From: Bradysia coprophila
Taxonomy: Eukaryota > Arthropoda > Insecta > Diptera > Sciaridae
Reading direction: 5' to 3'
DNA length: 64,000 nucleotides
NCBI RefSeq assembly: GCF_014529535.1
Contig: NC_050738.1
Coordinates: forward strand, 8,713,410 to 8,777,409
The notes under the pieces were generated by a model. The model searched no databases, had not been told where the DNA came from, and was given only the letters and a program-made list of their open reading frames with translations. Both the position numbers and the translations under genes were made by a program. This document shows, piece by piece, positions 1 through 12,701 of the stretch. Positions within the stretch are counted from its first letter, which is position 1, and each line of letters starts with the position of its first letter.

Positions 1-1120
1 GATATGACAGGAAAAATGATTTATGTTTGAAGATTTCGGTGGTTGAAGGTAGGTAGTATGCTTTTATGGGCTCAACATCTTAATTACCATATTGCGACAA
101 ACCGATGTTTTATGGTGCAAATTGCCAAACTTTTACGATGATAATTAATGTTAAGAAACGAAATATATTTTAGCGGAAGTGCAATGGAAAAATAATAAAT
201 TTGTGGCCCGACTTGTGCACTGCTGTAAGTTTTATGTGCATCAGTCATATGTATGTCATATTCAGTTTTCAAATAAAAATAATGATCTCAACTCAAATGA
301 TTCAATCTTACTCATTTCAATGAAAGCCGCCACGTCCAGACTAAATATTGTTTGTCGTAAAATTATTTTATTAGTGGAAATGAATTGAAATTTGAACGAA
401 TAACGAGTGTAACGAAAGTAAGCGCTTTTATGCAGACGACTTCAAAATATTATATCCTTTGACAAGAAGGTTTAGACATTATACTTATATTTGCCGAACA
501 ATAAATTTTCAAAGCAAATAATTAAACATTTCACTAGAAGAAGACACTAACATTTATTGTTTTTTAGTTGTGGAAGGAGCCGATTTCTGGGTGCATGCCA
601 GTCACATTATGATTGTTTTAATTGCCATTTTGGTTTGGGAAATATTTATGATCATCATAACTCACACGTCCTAAACGAGACGATAACTTAATGATGTTGA
701 CGTGTTTTCTCTTACACTATACTTTTTGTGCTGATTGTGCATTGGTGAAAATTCAATTACCTCAATCACTTTTTGTTACTATTACTGTCGATGAACGACA
801 TTTCTAGAAGGACAAATTTTGGTGCTGGCCCAAAATTTTTGAAATATTTGTGCTGACAGAAAATGTCTGTTTGGATGAATATTAAAAATCGCTGACGAAA
901 TGGCATGAATTTTCTATGATTGAGCAAATCTATTTTTCTTCCTGTAGTACCAAAACCTTCACATTCACTCACCAAATTTAGTACCGAAAGAGCAACATTC
1001 TCCCCTACTATTTTCTCTCAATTTTCATTCCCGCTTATGTCATTTTCGATCCTATCTTTATTCTTTCCCAAATGTGTCAAGTTGTTGTATGTACGCGAAT
1101 GTAATGTTTTTAGTGTTTTG
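1..1120. other. Non-coding, no feature seen
   Basis: AT-rich DNA with only short random open frames, most of them lacking an ATG start. I see no splice-bounded exon, no RNA gene and no clear repeat here. Confidence 0.6.
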
Positions 1121-1124
1121 TGAC

Positions 1125-1310
1125 AATGCATTCATAAGGATTGCTTTCAGCATTCATACGGACTGCTTTCGGCATTCATTCGGATGTCTTTCGGCATTCG
1201 TACAGATTGCTTATTTTTCGACATTTGTGAGAATACATGCACACGGAACGGACTTCTTTAGGCATTCATACGGATTACTTTCGGCATTAATATGGAATGC
1301 TTTTGCACCG
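1125..1310. repeat. Degenerate short tandem repeat (TTCGGCATTCATACGGA-like)
   Basis: The phrase 'cggcattcatacgga' recurs imperfectly about six times between 1138 and 1290, with spacing of roughly 22-30 bp and one interruption. It reads in one orientation only. The frames crossing it are short and not gene-like. Confidence 0.6.
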
Positions 1311-1380
1311 GTATGTTGTTCAGTTTTGTTGTTATGTTTTGTTCGGAATGTGACTTTGGTACTCCAGGAAGAAAAATAGT

Positions 1381-1519
1381 ATACAAACCACGGATCAAAA
1401 AGGTGTGTTTTAACCACGGTGGTGAAAACGTCCTTAGTCTCCGCTCCGCTTCGCGTCGCTCCATCCCTGGACGTTTTCACCACCTGGGTCTAAAACACAC
1501 CTTTTTGATCCTTGGTATG
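1381..1519. repeat. Foldback element with ~50-bp arms and GC-rich loop
   Basis: The left arm (about 1381-1433) and right arm (about 1469-1519) are inverted copies. Both contain the block 'aaaaaggtgtgtttta' or its complement, and 'gatc' near the outer end. The ~35-bp loop (1434-1468) is unusually GC-rich for this window (ctccgcttcgcgtcgctcc). This looks like a non-autonomous foldback or MITE-like insertion. Confidence 0.75.
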
Positions 1520-4500
1520 TAACATACTATTTCGTTGCATTTCGTGAAAGGATGAATTCCCTATGGACTCCTAAATTCATCGAAAAATCGTTTTACGAGA
1601 TACATCGAAATAGTACATTTCGTACCTAGGACTAAAAGTCTTTTTTAGCGTGTGAGAATTTTCCAGACAGAGCCGAAGGCGAGTAAATAGTATTTTTCAT
1701 ATTGGACGGAGAAAAAGTGCGACGAAGTATGAGAGGTATGAAAAAGCGATTTGTTCTACCATAATGAAAATTTATGCTAATTTACTTAGCGGTTTTTAAT
1801 ATTTGCTGGAACTGCAGCAAAAATATTGGCAGTATAAATATTTGTGGTGCCATAAATATTAAATGAAACTCAACCACACAAACATTTTGTGTCAGTACAA
1901 ATATTTGTGTTGCGATAAAGAAAAAACCCAACGAACGTCAAAAAATTGTGAGTTACTGGCCAATGAGGGATGTGACCCACCCCTTACTAAAGATGTATTG
2001 TAAAGTTCCTCAAAAGTGATTGCGTTTGCACTAATTTATTTTACCGGAAACGTACACACATTTAAACTGAAGCGTTTCCGCTAAAACGTAATTGTTTAAG
2101 ATTAGCGGCGAGACGACATTTTTTTTTTCATCTTTTTTGAAACTCAGATCACACCAAACGACAATATTGTTTGTTTTTACATGATTGGTTATAATTTTCA
2201 TCATTTCTTATCGATTTAAAAAATTTTGCTCGAAAGGTGAACACAGTTATTTAATTCAAAAACAAAAGTAATGTTTTTTTATGCGTTTTCTAAAATTCGA
2301 TTTTCTCAATTGAACCATTTTGCCCCAATTTTAGACCAAACAAACACTCACGACACAAACATTTTACAGATGATCTTCAAAAACTTTCCTGTTCTGGGTT
2401 CCACAACACCTTCAAGAATTCAAGCCCATTTGAGCAAAAATCGAATCATTTTCTAGATGAATTTCTGAATTTTCAAGTTTAAGATCCGCTAAATTTTTCC
2501 TAGTCGGCGAATTTTGACGACTCAAGTAGAAGACTTTTCCGACCAACTTCTTTCGGATTTAATTTTTTCTGTTGCATTGGACTTCAATTAGTAGAATAGG
2601 ACTAATACAGCTAACAAAACCTTAAAGAAGTTTTATCTACTGCAATGTCATAATATTCACAATTTGGTGACACTTTTAGAATCAAAATGAGCTAGTCATT
2701 CTCAGAAAGTCATTTTATGAAATGAAAATTTCGATAATATTCCATTTGCGCACGGCGAACTTCGATAATTTTACATTTATTTTACATTTATTCACTGAAA
2801 ATTGGAAGATCTTGACAGTGTACTAATCTGAGATTTGTTTGTGGGGAATATGAATATTTAACGGTACGGTGTCATGGCGTGTTGATGTTTCAGTTCGATT
2901 TTTTAATTTAGTTTTAAATTGTGATTATGATATTACAGTAGATACCCAACCATAAAAATACGATCTATAAATGAATATGTTCGGAGCTTGACAGCAGAGT
3001 TCCGATGATATCGGATTAAATTCAGAACTTGTCTTGTCAGGAAACCTTGTTCCTAACACGGTAGTAAATGGGGGTTTGGCGCACACGATGTGTTGCCGGC
3101 AATCTCACATCTAGTGCGCAAAACACTCACAATTACTGCTTTATTATGAAAATAGCCATTTTGGTAGATGTCGAAATAGGTGGGAGGCCGAAAACTCGAA
3201 AATTTGGCTTCTATGATTTGCCGCAAGTTGTAGATAAATGAATTAAAATCGATTTTTGACATCTAGGGCTGATAACAATTTGTGGACTATACCAGGATCG
3301 ATCCTTTATCCATCGCAAACCCCTATTGCCCACTAAATTTTTGTTACAAGTGTATTCATTGTTCATACGTGACACAGACCATGAATCAAACTTCTTTTCT
3401 TTTCCATTTTTTTTCTTCCATGTGCATTGTGCAACACCAACACTAGGTAAAAATTTATCTGGGAAAGTGAAATGCATATCTTCTCTTATATATTGTGTCG
3501 CATGCATTATATTTGATTTATAACTGAATAAGGTTTTATTTTTGGGAAAGGCAATTTCGGGTGTATACGTGACTTTTGTATACAATCTTTTTCTAAGAAA
3601 AGAAAACGACGAAATAACTCTAAATGTGACCTCATCGGGGATCGCTTACACAATGATCGAAGTGCATTTAAGTAAGGCATAAAATGCACTTTTATAACCA
3701 CATGCATAGACAGACATTGGTAGGTACCGTATTTCAAGAAATTCGAGATTTGGTATTGTTTGTTCATTTTTTTTCCGAGACAATTGAAATTGAAAAGGCT
3801 GCAAGGTGCAACCAGTAAAAAACGATCTTTTCAAAAAATTAAGTTACAATAAATAAAAATCATCAACTCTATTACGTCTTAAAGTCCCCAAGATGCAACT
3901 AGCGTTTCTCCGTTAAATTGCAATAGAGACCTTTTAACGTCCATGAAGCGTGGTTCGCCAGAAGCGGTTCGCATTAATGAACCCAATTTCTTAATAAATG
4001 TACTTGTTTCGGGACCCATGCAACCTAGTGATTCAAAAGCAATGGATGTAAATAAATATTTTTTTTTAAACGTATACAATGATTATGCTTGAATCTTTCA
4101 GCATTATCTGCAATTGATCCTGATTTTTTGGATGATTGGCTTATATAAGATGGAGCTCGTGTGTCTCTAATGGATACATCCCACAAAATCGGTTTACCGT
4201 GTCCATTTTAATTTAAGTACTGAAAATAATAGCATTTTTCTTGTAAATTACTAGGCCCCACCTCTTGGGTGGGTCAGGTCCCTTGACTGGCTATTTTTTT
4301 TCTATAATTCCAGTCTTAGTTTTCTAACCATTTTTAAATGAGGTGGTGTTTTTGAGATCACAAAATTAAAGTCACATGAAAAGGTGATGTCTCTTTTATT
4401 CAGATAACAGCAGTCATCACATGCTTCATTTTACTCATATTTATTTAATTTCCTGAAGAAACAAAAAGAGCTATGAGTTGAAGGTCCAGCGAGCGATGTC

Positions 4501-4540
4501 TTACTCCTAATATGAGTCTCCTATATAGTCTACTAAAAGC
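1520..4540. other. Non-coding, weak repeats only
   Basis: Around 1800-1920 the words 'aaatatttgtg' and 'tataaatatt' recur. Around 3050-3130 'cacatctagtg' is shared with 22.57 kb and 33.45 kb, suggesting a small dispersed repeat. No exon with credible splice signals or known protein similarity was recognised. Confidence 0.5.
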
Positions 4541-4543
4541 ACA

Positions 4544-6160
4544 TTTCTTGCCTACCTCTTGAAAAAAAAACTCATGTGAATTACGGCCCACGCTTTGCTC
4601 TGGCAAAATTCACACTCGTGCAAACACTTTAGGAACGAAAAAATTTCTTTTAAGAACACGATTTCACGCAAAAATTGTCGTATATCGCAGATTACCAGTC
4701 CAATAAAGTCTAATGTTCGAATTTAACCACATGAATTACGATACTGGTCGAAAACACTTAATATTTTCAAATCTGCGATTTTTGAAGCCTCTGAGAATTA
4801 CTCGAGTTATCGTGTTATCAAGCAAGCAAGATTGTTCTAGACTTCTAGATTGTTTGACCAGAAATCCAGATTCACTCACTCGTCAAATAATTTTTTTTTC
4901 TGGAAATCCGTTGCAAACATGTCGCGGTAACAAGTTGTGTTTACAATTATACTTCAACCTCACTACGCCAATATTATCCATCTACGAACTTAAAATCGGG
5001 TAAAAATTACTTAAGTTATCACGATAACAAGGAAAAGCGTCTGAGTATAATTTGGCGTATTTCCTTCCTACCTCTTGAAAAAATATAACTCGTGTGAATT
5101 ACGGCCCTCGCTTCGCTCTGGCAAAGTTCACACTCGTTCAAACATTTTAGGAACGAAAAAAATTCTTTTAAGAATACGGATTTTATGCAAAAATTGTCGT
5201 ATATCCCAGATTACTAGTCCAATTAAATTCCAATGATCGAGTTTAACCACATGAATTACGCTACTGGTAGAAATTGATTTTTGAAGCCTCTGAGATGAGA
5301 ATTACTCGAGCTATCGGTTTCTCAAGCAAGCAAGCAAAAAATCTTTTGGGAAGTACTTCTTAATTGTTAGACCAGAAATCCAGAATTTCACAACTCGTCA
5401 AATAAGAAATTTTTCTGGAAATCTGTTGCAAAAATGTCGTGGTATAACAAGTTATGTTTACAATTACTCCAAACATACTACTCCAATATCATTCTCTGTC
5501 AATTAAAACAAAAAATTTGAAAATCGGGTAAAAATTACTCAAGTTATCGCGCGGTAACAGGAGAAAGCGTCTGTGTAGAATTTCTCCCATCTCGTTGTTC
5601 GAACATTATCCATCTGCAAACGCAGCCTCAAGAGTTTCAATCTTCGTCGATTAAGACAAAATCTTTGAAAATCGGATAAGAATTATGGAAGTTATCGCGG
5701 TAACAAGTAAAAAAATCTCTTGAGAATTACTCCCATCTCATTACTCCAATATTCCCATCTACGAACTTAACCTCATGATTTTCATTCTCCGTCGATTAAA
5801 ACCAACATTTTGAGAATCGGTAAAGAATTACTCGAGTTATCGAGTCCACAAGGAAAAGCGTCTGTGTAGAATTTCTCCCATCTCGTTGTTCTAACATTAT
5901 CCATCTGCAAACTCAACGTCAAGAATTTCAATCTTCGTCGAATAACACAAAAAATTTGAAAATCTGATAAGAATTAGGAAAGTTATCGCGGTAACAAGGA
6001 ATAAAATTCTGTTGAGAATTACTCCCATCTCATTACCACAATATTGCCCATCTACGAACTTAACCTCATGATTTTCATTCTCCGTCAATTAAAACCAAAA
6101 TTTTGCAAATCGGTGAAGAATTATTCGAGTTATCGAGTCCACAAGTGTACGGACGTCTTC
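4544..6160. repeat. Two-tier tandem repeat block (~517-bp and ~292-bp periods)
   Basis: Two diverged copies of a ~517-bp unit begin near 4544 and 5061. Both carry 'cctacctcttgaaaaa', 'gtgaattacggcc' and 'caaaaattgtcgtatat' in the same order. They are followed by two copies of a ~292-bp unit beginning at about 5579 and 5871, both starting 'atttctcccatctcgttgtt'. Every unit carries 'gagttatcg' or 'gttatcgcggtaacaag' next to a 'gaaaatcggg'-like word. The reverse complement of that combination resembles 'gataacttgagtaaa...ccgattttgaaa' in the 54.7-kb repeat, so the two are probably related. No long open frame is present. Confidence 0.8.
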
Positions 6161-9036
6161 TGTATTTAACGTTTTTTGCCAATGTAGAACATTTTCAAAG
6201 TATCAAAGTGAACTTAGCGTTACGGACATTTAAGGGTATTTTCTTTCATAAGACCCTGACTTTCAGTCAAGGGAATAAGATTCATAGAATTAGATTATCG
6301 ATGGTTCGTCTAAGTTTATGAACGTCGTTTTACCACAGGATGTGTGTACACAAATCAAATTTACACAACCAATATTTGAGTGTTACTGTCTACGTGTCTG
6401 GTTTTCGTGGAATGAATAATGTCTTAAAGATCATTTCTTTAATTGAACGTTATGTTATCGCTTGAATTCGATTTAAGAAGTTCGAAAGCCAGAAATATTT
6501 GGATTGGTCCAGTTTTACAGAGTCTCAACAAGGTTATTTCATGGACTTCTTCTATTATAAATCGATACTACATCCATACTACATCTGCGTGTAATTGTAT
6601 CACGCGATATTTCGAATCTTAATTGTAAACAGTTTGAGCCATGATAGATACTAACGCAGAATATGCTTTTCTACATCATTTTCTGTATATCGTTACTACT
6701 CCGCTACATTGCTGTTATTATAAACTCAACGTTACAGCGTCTTATTGTCTAGTAGTAGAATATTTGCATCACACTCAATTGAGGGTAATTATTAACCGTT
6801 TTATTCGTTGGAATGTTGTTCAAACAGATGGGAATATTATTTGCATTCGATAATATAAAGTAATTAAAATCAATTCATTGGAAATATCGAATGTGATAAA
6901 TATTTCAATTGTATTGATAGCTTACATTCCGCGAAACGTAATTTATCCAATTCCGCAGGACAGCAGGGCGATTTTTGTAGAATTAAAGTCTCTCAAATAT
7001 TCGTTTTCTTGATAAATTGTTCGGAAAACCGACACAGTTTCTCTTGTTTTGTGATTTATGTGTGCATGTACAAATTGTACATTGTACATACACTTTGTAG
7101 TAAATGGGTAGGTCAGGTATATTCCAAAAAAACATCTCTAATTATGGAATAGACAATAGACTTTTTCGTTCTGGATTTAAGCTGTATAATGTAACTGAGG
7201 CTGTTTCCAAAATGATTGACGAGTGTGTCATGTTTTCCTGAGCAAGATGTTGCTAGTAGATATGGTAATATGGTCTAACTTAGTCAGTGCAATCTTGTAT
7301 GCAAAAAATAATTCGCTCTTCAAGAAATGGTAACTGCTTGGGCATGGGCAGTAGATGCTAACACTTAACTTTTGATTTAATTATTTCAACAGACTCATAC
7401 AAAATCTTGTACTTCGTTTGTTCGAAGTTACTTTTCACTAGAAAATACCATGTTAACCAGCAGTCAAAGTTTATGATAACGGATGATATGACTGTAAACA
7501 AAGATAATTATGACATAAAGGTTCAAGCGGGCAATGCCTACACTCATTTTGGCTTAACATGTTGTTTGCGATGTATGACAATAAATTTGGCACACTGTTA
7601 TCGAACAAAATATTCTTGCGGAATTCTCTATAAAACGAAACAGATTTTTTGTTGAGCAACGTTTACTGATTCTGTAGCGAAATATCGAGTCTAGTAAGTT
7701 TACGATTAAGTTCGAAAATTTTGAAATTAGAATGAGAAAAATTAGAAAGAAACGCTTTGCCAGCAGATATGATTTGGTGAATCCATGGAAAGAACATTGG
7801 TTAATCCACATCTACAAGAACGACAAAAGTAAGCGACCTTGATAAAGTCTTATTTTATAGCAAGACTAGTACTTTCTATGGAACAATTTCTAGCCATTTG
7901 TCAGTTTTCGAGTTGATCTTTCATAGTCACGCCAGAATGGGTCGTTTTCACGATCCGAGGTTATGATTCAAAAACCTAGGATTGTTAGGTATAACCGAAA
8001 ATGACTCATTTTGGCATGACCATTTACCACCCCTTTGAAAATCTCTAAAATATTTAGTTTTACTCTTCTTTATGTTAAATCTAACGAAGTAGCAGATTTC
8101 CATAAAAAATTTAAAAGCTCCTATGTCGAGAAGTGACATCCTCAGCAATTATATTGGTGATATGATTTGTGTGTGAAAGGTTTTAAATTATTCTTGTATA
8201 CCCATGAAGGAGGATGATCACTAGTTAACTTATTACAAGATCGAGCCTCGAACTTCGAGTGTAAACTTCTTCGCGTACTGTTCCAAGTATACGTGCGAGT
8301 CGCCTGTCGTCGCATAGAATACAAACATTTTTACAATACAATTTCCATTCTACAAAAAAAAATGGCTAAGAACGAAAAAAAAACACAGAAATGATTTCTT
8401 CGTCATTAGCTCAATGAGGTCAATGAAATTGAATTTTTATTATCGCAAATGTTCAATTATCTATTTGTTTAAGAAAAATGATGATTTATGATTTTTGTTT
8501 ATACAGATCGATTAGATCGTAATGCTGCGTTAATATATTTATTTTACATTAAAAAATTCCGTTCAGTTCCAGGTCAATACGCAATTACGCATTGCATGGT
8601 TTTTTTTAATTCGCTTTCCGAATCAATGTACTTAACTAGCTGATAAAGGTTTTGTTTGCTTACTTTTACATTGTTTTACATTGATAATTCGAGTACTACA
8701 TTGATGGAAAGTTTGTTATGATTACGAACCAAACAATTAGCAAAAATCTTGCAAAAGAAAGATAGGTGCTATTTACAAGCTTCGAGCTTAAGAGGATTGA
8801 TTAGTTGAAAAGAATACAGTTGCTGATTAAATATTGGAATACAGAATCATTTCTCAAAAATGGTACGACCGCAATAACATAGAGCTTGTTTTGGGGAATT
8901 CTAATTCTGGAAAATTCCGAAAAGGTCTGAAAATTTTTCAGAATTTATCGAAATTATTCTCTACCTTCTCTAAAATAAGCCCTGCAATAACGACCACGAA
9001 TGTCTTAGTTTTGATAGATTTGGTTGTAGGTTGTGG
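6161..9036. other. Non-coding, no gene seen
   Basis: There is a short 'gtacattgtacat' palindromic cluster around 7066-7092. Two open frames (6641-6853 plus, 7407-7655 plus) have no recognisable domain, signal or splice context. Nothing else can be supported. Confidence 0.5.
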
Positions 9037-9142
9037 CAAGTAGTTAACACTTGCACATTCGCGGTGTCGACATGTTTTCGCAGGCGTTTTTATTCCTGCG
9101 AAAACATGTCGACACCGCGAATGTGCAAGTGTTAACTACTTG
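9037..9142. repeat. Perfect long hairpin: 48-bp arms, 10-nt loop
   Basis: The left arm 9037-9084 is the exact reverse complement of the right arm 9095-9142. The loop is cgtttttatt (9085-9094). The arms contain gcggtgtcgacatgttttcg and its complement. No mismatch was found in 48 bp, so the structure is either recent or held by conversion or selection. Outside it lies a second, looser inverted pair: 'gcaataacgaccacgaat' near 8987 against 'attcgtggttgttattgc' near 9249. This suggests the hairpin is the centre of a larger foldback element. A structured small RNA precursor is possible but unproven. Confidence 0.9.
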
Positions 9143-10380
9143 GCAGTTTAAGCAAGCTGTGATAAAGCTGAGCAGTTAATGAAGATTTAGGCAAACTGTT
9201 GACTTTTCTCAAAATGCTAAAGCTAAAGGTATATTTCTATTGAAAGCTATTCGTGGTTGTTATTGCAGTCGTACATTCGTCAAAAACGAATCTGGTGAAA
9301 AGATATCATCGAAAATAAGTACGGATCTGGCTAAAATAGGCCAAAATATTAGCTAAGCATCCATATCTCTTAAAATAATTACCAAAAACATTAATCATCA
9401 AACAGAGTATGTATCAAATGGCAATCTTTCACATTATCAGCATATTATTATCGAATGTTTTGCTTCTTTTAATTGATGAATTATGGACAGATACAAGAAA
9501 TCTTTGGCTAGATTTGGCTACACCATTTATACCAACGACTTTCCAATGCACTTCAATGTCGGTTCGGTTTTAATTGTGTTTACCAACAATACAAAACGCC
9601 GGTGCTTGCAACATTAATTTATTGATTAAAAAACATAAAACAAAACTGATACCTCTACGAAAATTTTGTAGTCGATATTTAAAAAAAAAATCTTGCTGAG
9701 TTTCGTCTAGTCGTTTTTTTATTCTTCGACTAGACAGTGTCACATAGAAACATTTAACTCGAAATATTGTTGGATTTGTTGGATTGTTGGAAATACGAAG
9801 GTTCAAAAATATCCGAACTACACTCAACCTAATAAACAACAATAGGAAAAGAATTAGAAAATAGAAAATTTCTTTGATAAATTCGAGAGTTTCGCATTAC
9901 ATCACAACATTTTCAAATTTATAGAAATTATATCAAGACATTCTCTGCCTGTTTAATCCATAAGAGTACAGGTTTATTGATGTATACGAAAAAGAACAAG
10001 CAATCAATTGACAATGTGCTGCTTTTCTCGTTTTAAAAATATAGCAGGGAATGCAGATAGCATCGGAAAATATTTATTTAACTAAACCAATAGTGCAATA
10101 ACAGGCGTTATACAATATTCTTGTATCCAGACGTGTGTGCCATCTCTTGCTTTTTCAAGAAGTTCGATCAGATGTGTTCGTTGAAAAGCTCGACAAGTAT
10201 ATTGGGCACTTTTGTATGTGTTTCGTCGCGTTCAAAGCATTAGAGCATCTTCATCTGTGAATTTTCTTCATTTACTTTCGCATTGAAAGAAAATGAAATA
10301 ACTTATTTCTCCAGTCCTGTAAATTTTACTGAGCCCACGCTATTCGGCATATATGTCAGTGTTGGTTTTTTCCTAACTTG
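9143..10380. other. Non-coding, no gene seen
   Basis: Low-complexity AT-rich DNA. The 90-codon minus-strand frame at 9570-9842 has no recognisable motif and no splice support. It was not accepted as a gene. Confidence 0.5.
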
Positions 10381-10383
10381 TCA

Positions 10384-10592
10384 CCTACGGCTATTCATCT
10401 GTTATCGATAACGACGAAAAAATTATGACAAGCTCGGGGTAATATGATCCTTTATACAGTAAAATGTATGTTAAAGAAATTGAAGTACAAGATTTGAAAT
10501 CAACCGATTCAAAGCACTTTGATCGATAGAAGTAATAGACCCAATAATAATACTGGTCATTATGCTTATTGCCATCTGTAACAGGTTAATAT
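10384..10592. mobile_element. MITE-like dispersed repeat, 'CATCTGTTATCGATAACG' family
   Basis: It begins near 'cacctacggctattcatctg', carries 'atctgttatcgataacgacg', and ends near 'gccatctgtaacagg' (about 10573-10588). The end 'tgtaacagg' is the complement of the 'cctgttaca' that opens the 43.48-kb copy. A closely similar copy lies at about 56.52-56.66 kb and shares 'gaagtacaagatttgaaatca'. No coding capacity is visible, so a non-autonomous element is the simplest reading. Confidence 0.65.
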
Positions 10593-10785
10593 TATGGACG
10601 TCGTTAGATATTTTTGTTCTTTATAGGAACTGGTAACGGTGGATGGTTTAATAGGAAATTATGATTCCATAGCAATTGTTGCGGTGGAAACTACAGCGAA
10701 AAACGCTGTAAATACCATGACCTGGTGACTTTGTATAAAGCTGAGTGTCAACTTGGGCAAATGACTTTGGCTTTATTTGTATTTG

Positions 10786-10959
10786 CAAAGCACCTAGCAG
10801 GGTAATAGAAAAAAATAAAGTAGTACTTTAATATTTCCATACCTTTTTTTTCATAGTGTCATTGCAAAATTACCATTAAGGCTGCTAATGGTATTATTGG
10901 TATCAAAAAACTACTCTATTTGACGTGTAAAAACCTCTATTACCCTGCTAGGTGCTTTG
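10786..10959. mobile_element. Short TIR element (~174 bp)
   Basis: The first 23 bases (agcacctagcagggtaatag core) and the last 23 bases (ctattaccctgctaggtgct core) are exact inverted copies. The inside is AT-rich and non-coding, with a smaller palindrome 'ccattaaggctgctaatgg'. The size and ends suit a MITE. No clear target-site duplication could be assigned. Confidence 0.8.
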
Positions 10960-11173
10960 GTATTTCTATACTCTTTTCTGTGCCCTATACATGAATGATC
11001 ATACATGGTCTGGTCATGGTCACACTTACTTTCTCTTCTGACTGGACTACGTGTAGCCAGCCTCACGAAGACATAAAAACAAAAATCACAAGACAGAATC
11101 GAAGTCAAAGTTCATTTGGGAAACTGATCAATAAGTTGATGCACGTAGCATCAAAGAAATGCTGTTTGCCTTA

Positions 11174-11415
11174 GAGTAATTATATCTAGAGAGGAAATTT
11201 TTACGACGAAATGTGGTCCCAACATCAGTTTGTATAATATACACATTTCGTATAATTTTACACCAATACATGTATGCGTTGACGCTATTTCGCATTTGAT
11301 AGTTCAATTTGCCCTCTTAATTAACACACATACCAATAAACATTTCGTATTTCATGTTGGGACCACATATTGTACGTAATTTTCTTCGAAATTTCCTCTC
11401 TAGATATAATTACTC
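11174..11415. mobile_element. Harbinger/Tourist-like MITE with TTA target-site duplication
   Basis: The ends are inverted copies. The left begins gagtaattatatctagagag and the right ends with its complement. The similarity continues inward for about 55 bp to 'tgtggtcccaacat' against 'atgttgggaccaca'. The element is flanked on both sides by TTA (11171-11173 and 11416-11418). A 3-bp TTA/TWA duplication is characteristic of PIF/Harbinger elements. At 242 bp there is no room for a transposase, so it is non-autonomous. Confidence 0.8.
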
Positions 11416-11805
11416 TTAGGTTTCGGCCTCAGATTACAGTAGTGGCCCTAGGTCAGCGTGGTCTGACCATCATCAGTTGCTCTACTGCTGTGGAAGTTTC
11501 CGTTGAAATTATCCGCTTTTCCGAATTTCCTCTCTTGTTATATCCCCCTTTTCAAATCTTTTCGGAACTAGTACTACTGGCTGGAGATCTGAAATTGCTT
11601 GAATAGAATCTTCCAAGATCCTCAATTTATACAGGTGCCGACGTTTACTCTTTTTGAGCCACTGTACGTTAAATTTTTTCGCTTGATTCGCTTAAATTAT
11701 TGGTTGTTGAGCTCACATTTCAACAAACAGATAAGACCTTAAATAAACTCACTCAAAAATATGGGAACTTAAAAAATCGCTTCAGAATTGTGTTGCGTTT
11801 ACCTA

Positions 11806-11950
11806 CCTCTATACCCTCTCTAGCAACCTAACTACATTTACTAAGGTTGCAATGTAGCCTTGGCATTTTACACGTAAAATTGAAAATTAGTGTATGATAC
11901 TACAAACAAAGGAATCTTGGCAGCGTCAAAACAAAATTTGTTTTACCTAA
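11806..11950. repeat. Truncated dispersed repeat, related to 56.70-56.84 kb
   Basis: The two copies share 'attttacacgtaaaattgaaaattag'-like sequence, 'acaaaggaat' and 'cagcgtcaaa'. This copy keeps one end (ataccctctctagcaa, about 11812), whereas the copy at 56.7 kb keeps the opposite end (tttgctagagagggtac). Together they imply an element with inverted 'ACCCTCTCTAGCAA' ends, each copy being truncated on one side. Confidence 0.6.
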
Positions 11951-12219
11951 ATTTTCTGCAGAATGCCAAGGATATGAGAGACGAGGCTTATAATAGAAAT
12001 TGCAGAAAGAAAGTCATAGCCCACTATGTGGGTCCAACACTTGTAGTAACTATATGTACCCATAGCGTTAGATTTAAACGCGTCCGTTGTGAGGTCAAAT
12101 CCAAAACAACTACTACACGAAATCGGTGCTTATAAAGCCTTCCATAGATTTTCCTAGGCATATGTCATCAGTCATCTGAATACCATGAATTAAAGCCGGA
12201 AAATTTTTAATTTTTTAAT

Positions 12220-12225
12220 TTTATT
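12220..12225 (-). terminator. Candidate polyadenylation signal of the ZC2HC1-like gene
   Basis: On the minus strand this reads AATAAA, about 480 bp past the stop codon at 12702. The region between (12226-12701) shows no other gene and is taken as 3' UTR. Other poly(A) signals may be used. Confidence 0.35.
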
Positions 12226-12701
12226 TGTCATGTTATTATTAATGGTAAATTAATCCAATCAGTTAATTAGTTACATAGTAGTGGTATTAAGTATAAGTAA
12301 GATTACAATGAATTTTGATTTCTTGCTTTAGATGTATTGGGTTGACTAAACAAAACAGAAACAAAATAAGTAAAACCACAACAAATTTTTTCGAAAATCA
12401 GCGAAATAGTAAAACCGAATCGTACGTCGCTATTTCCCCCTTAACTCGACAAGCGAAATGGAAATTAAGTAACATAACAGTATAAGACAACTAGAATTCA
12501 ATTGACCAGAATTAGTTCGTTAATTTGTAAAATTATAACAAATACACAAAAATAATGTTGTTTCCTTCCTTCCTCTTCGTTCCGCTTATAAAAAACCTAC
12601 AAACATTGCAGCTGCAATTAATAATAATCTTTGTCGTTTCTCTCCTGCTGTTGACGATTGACAAATTCTCTCAGTCAATGGGTTTTTCTCATCGCCACAT
12701 C

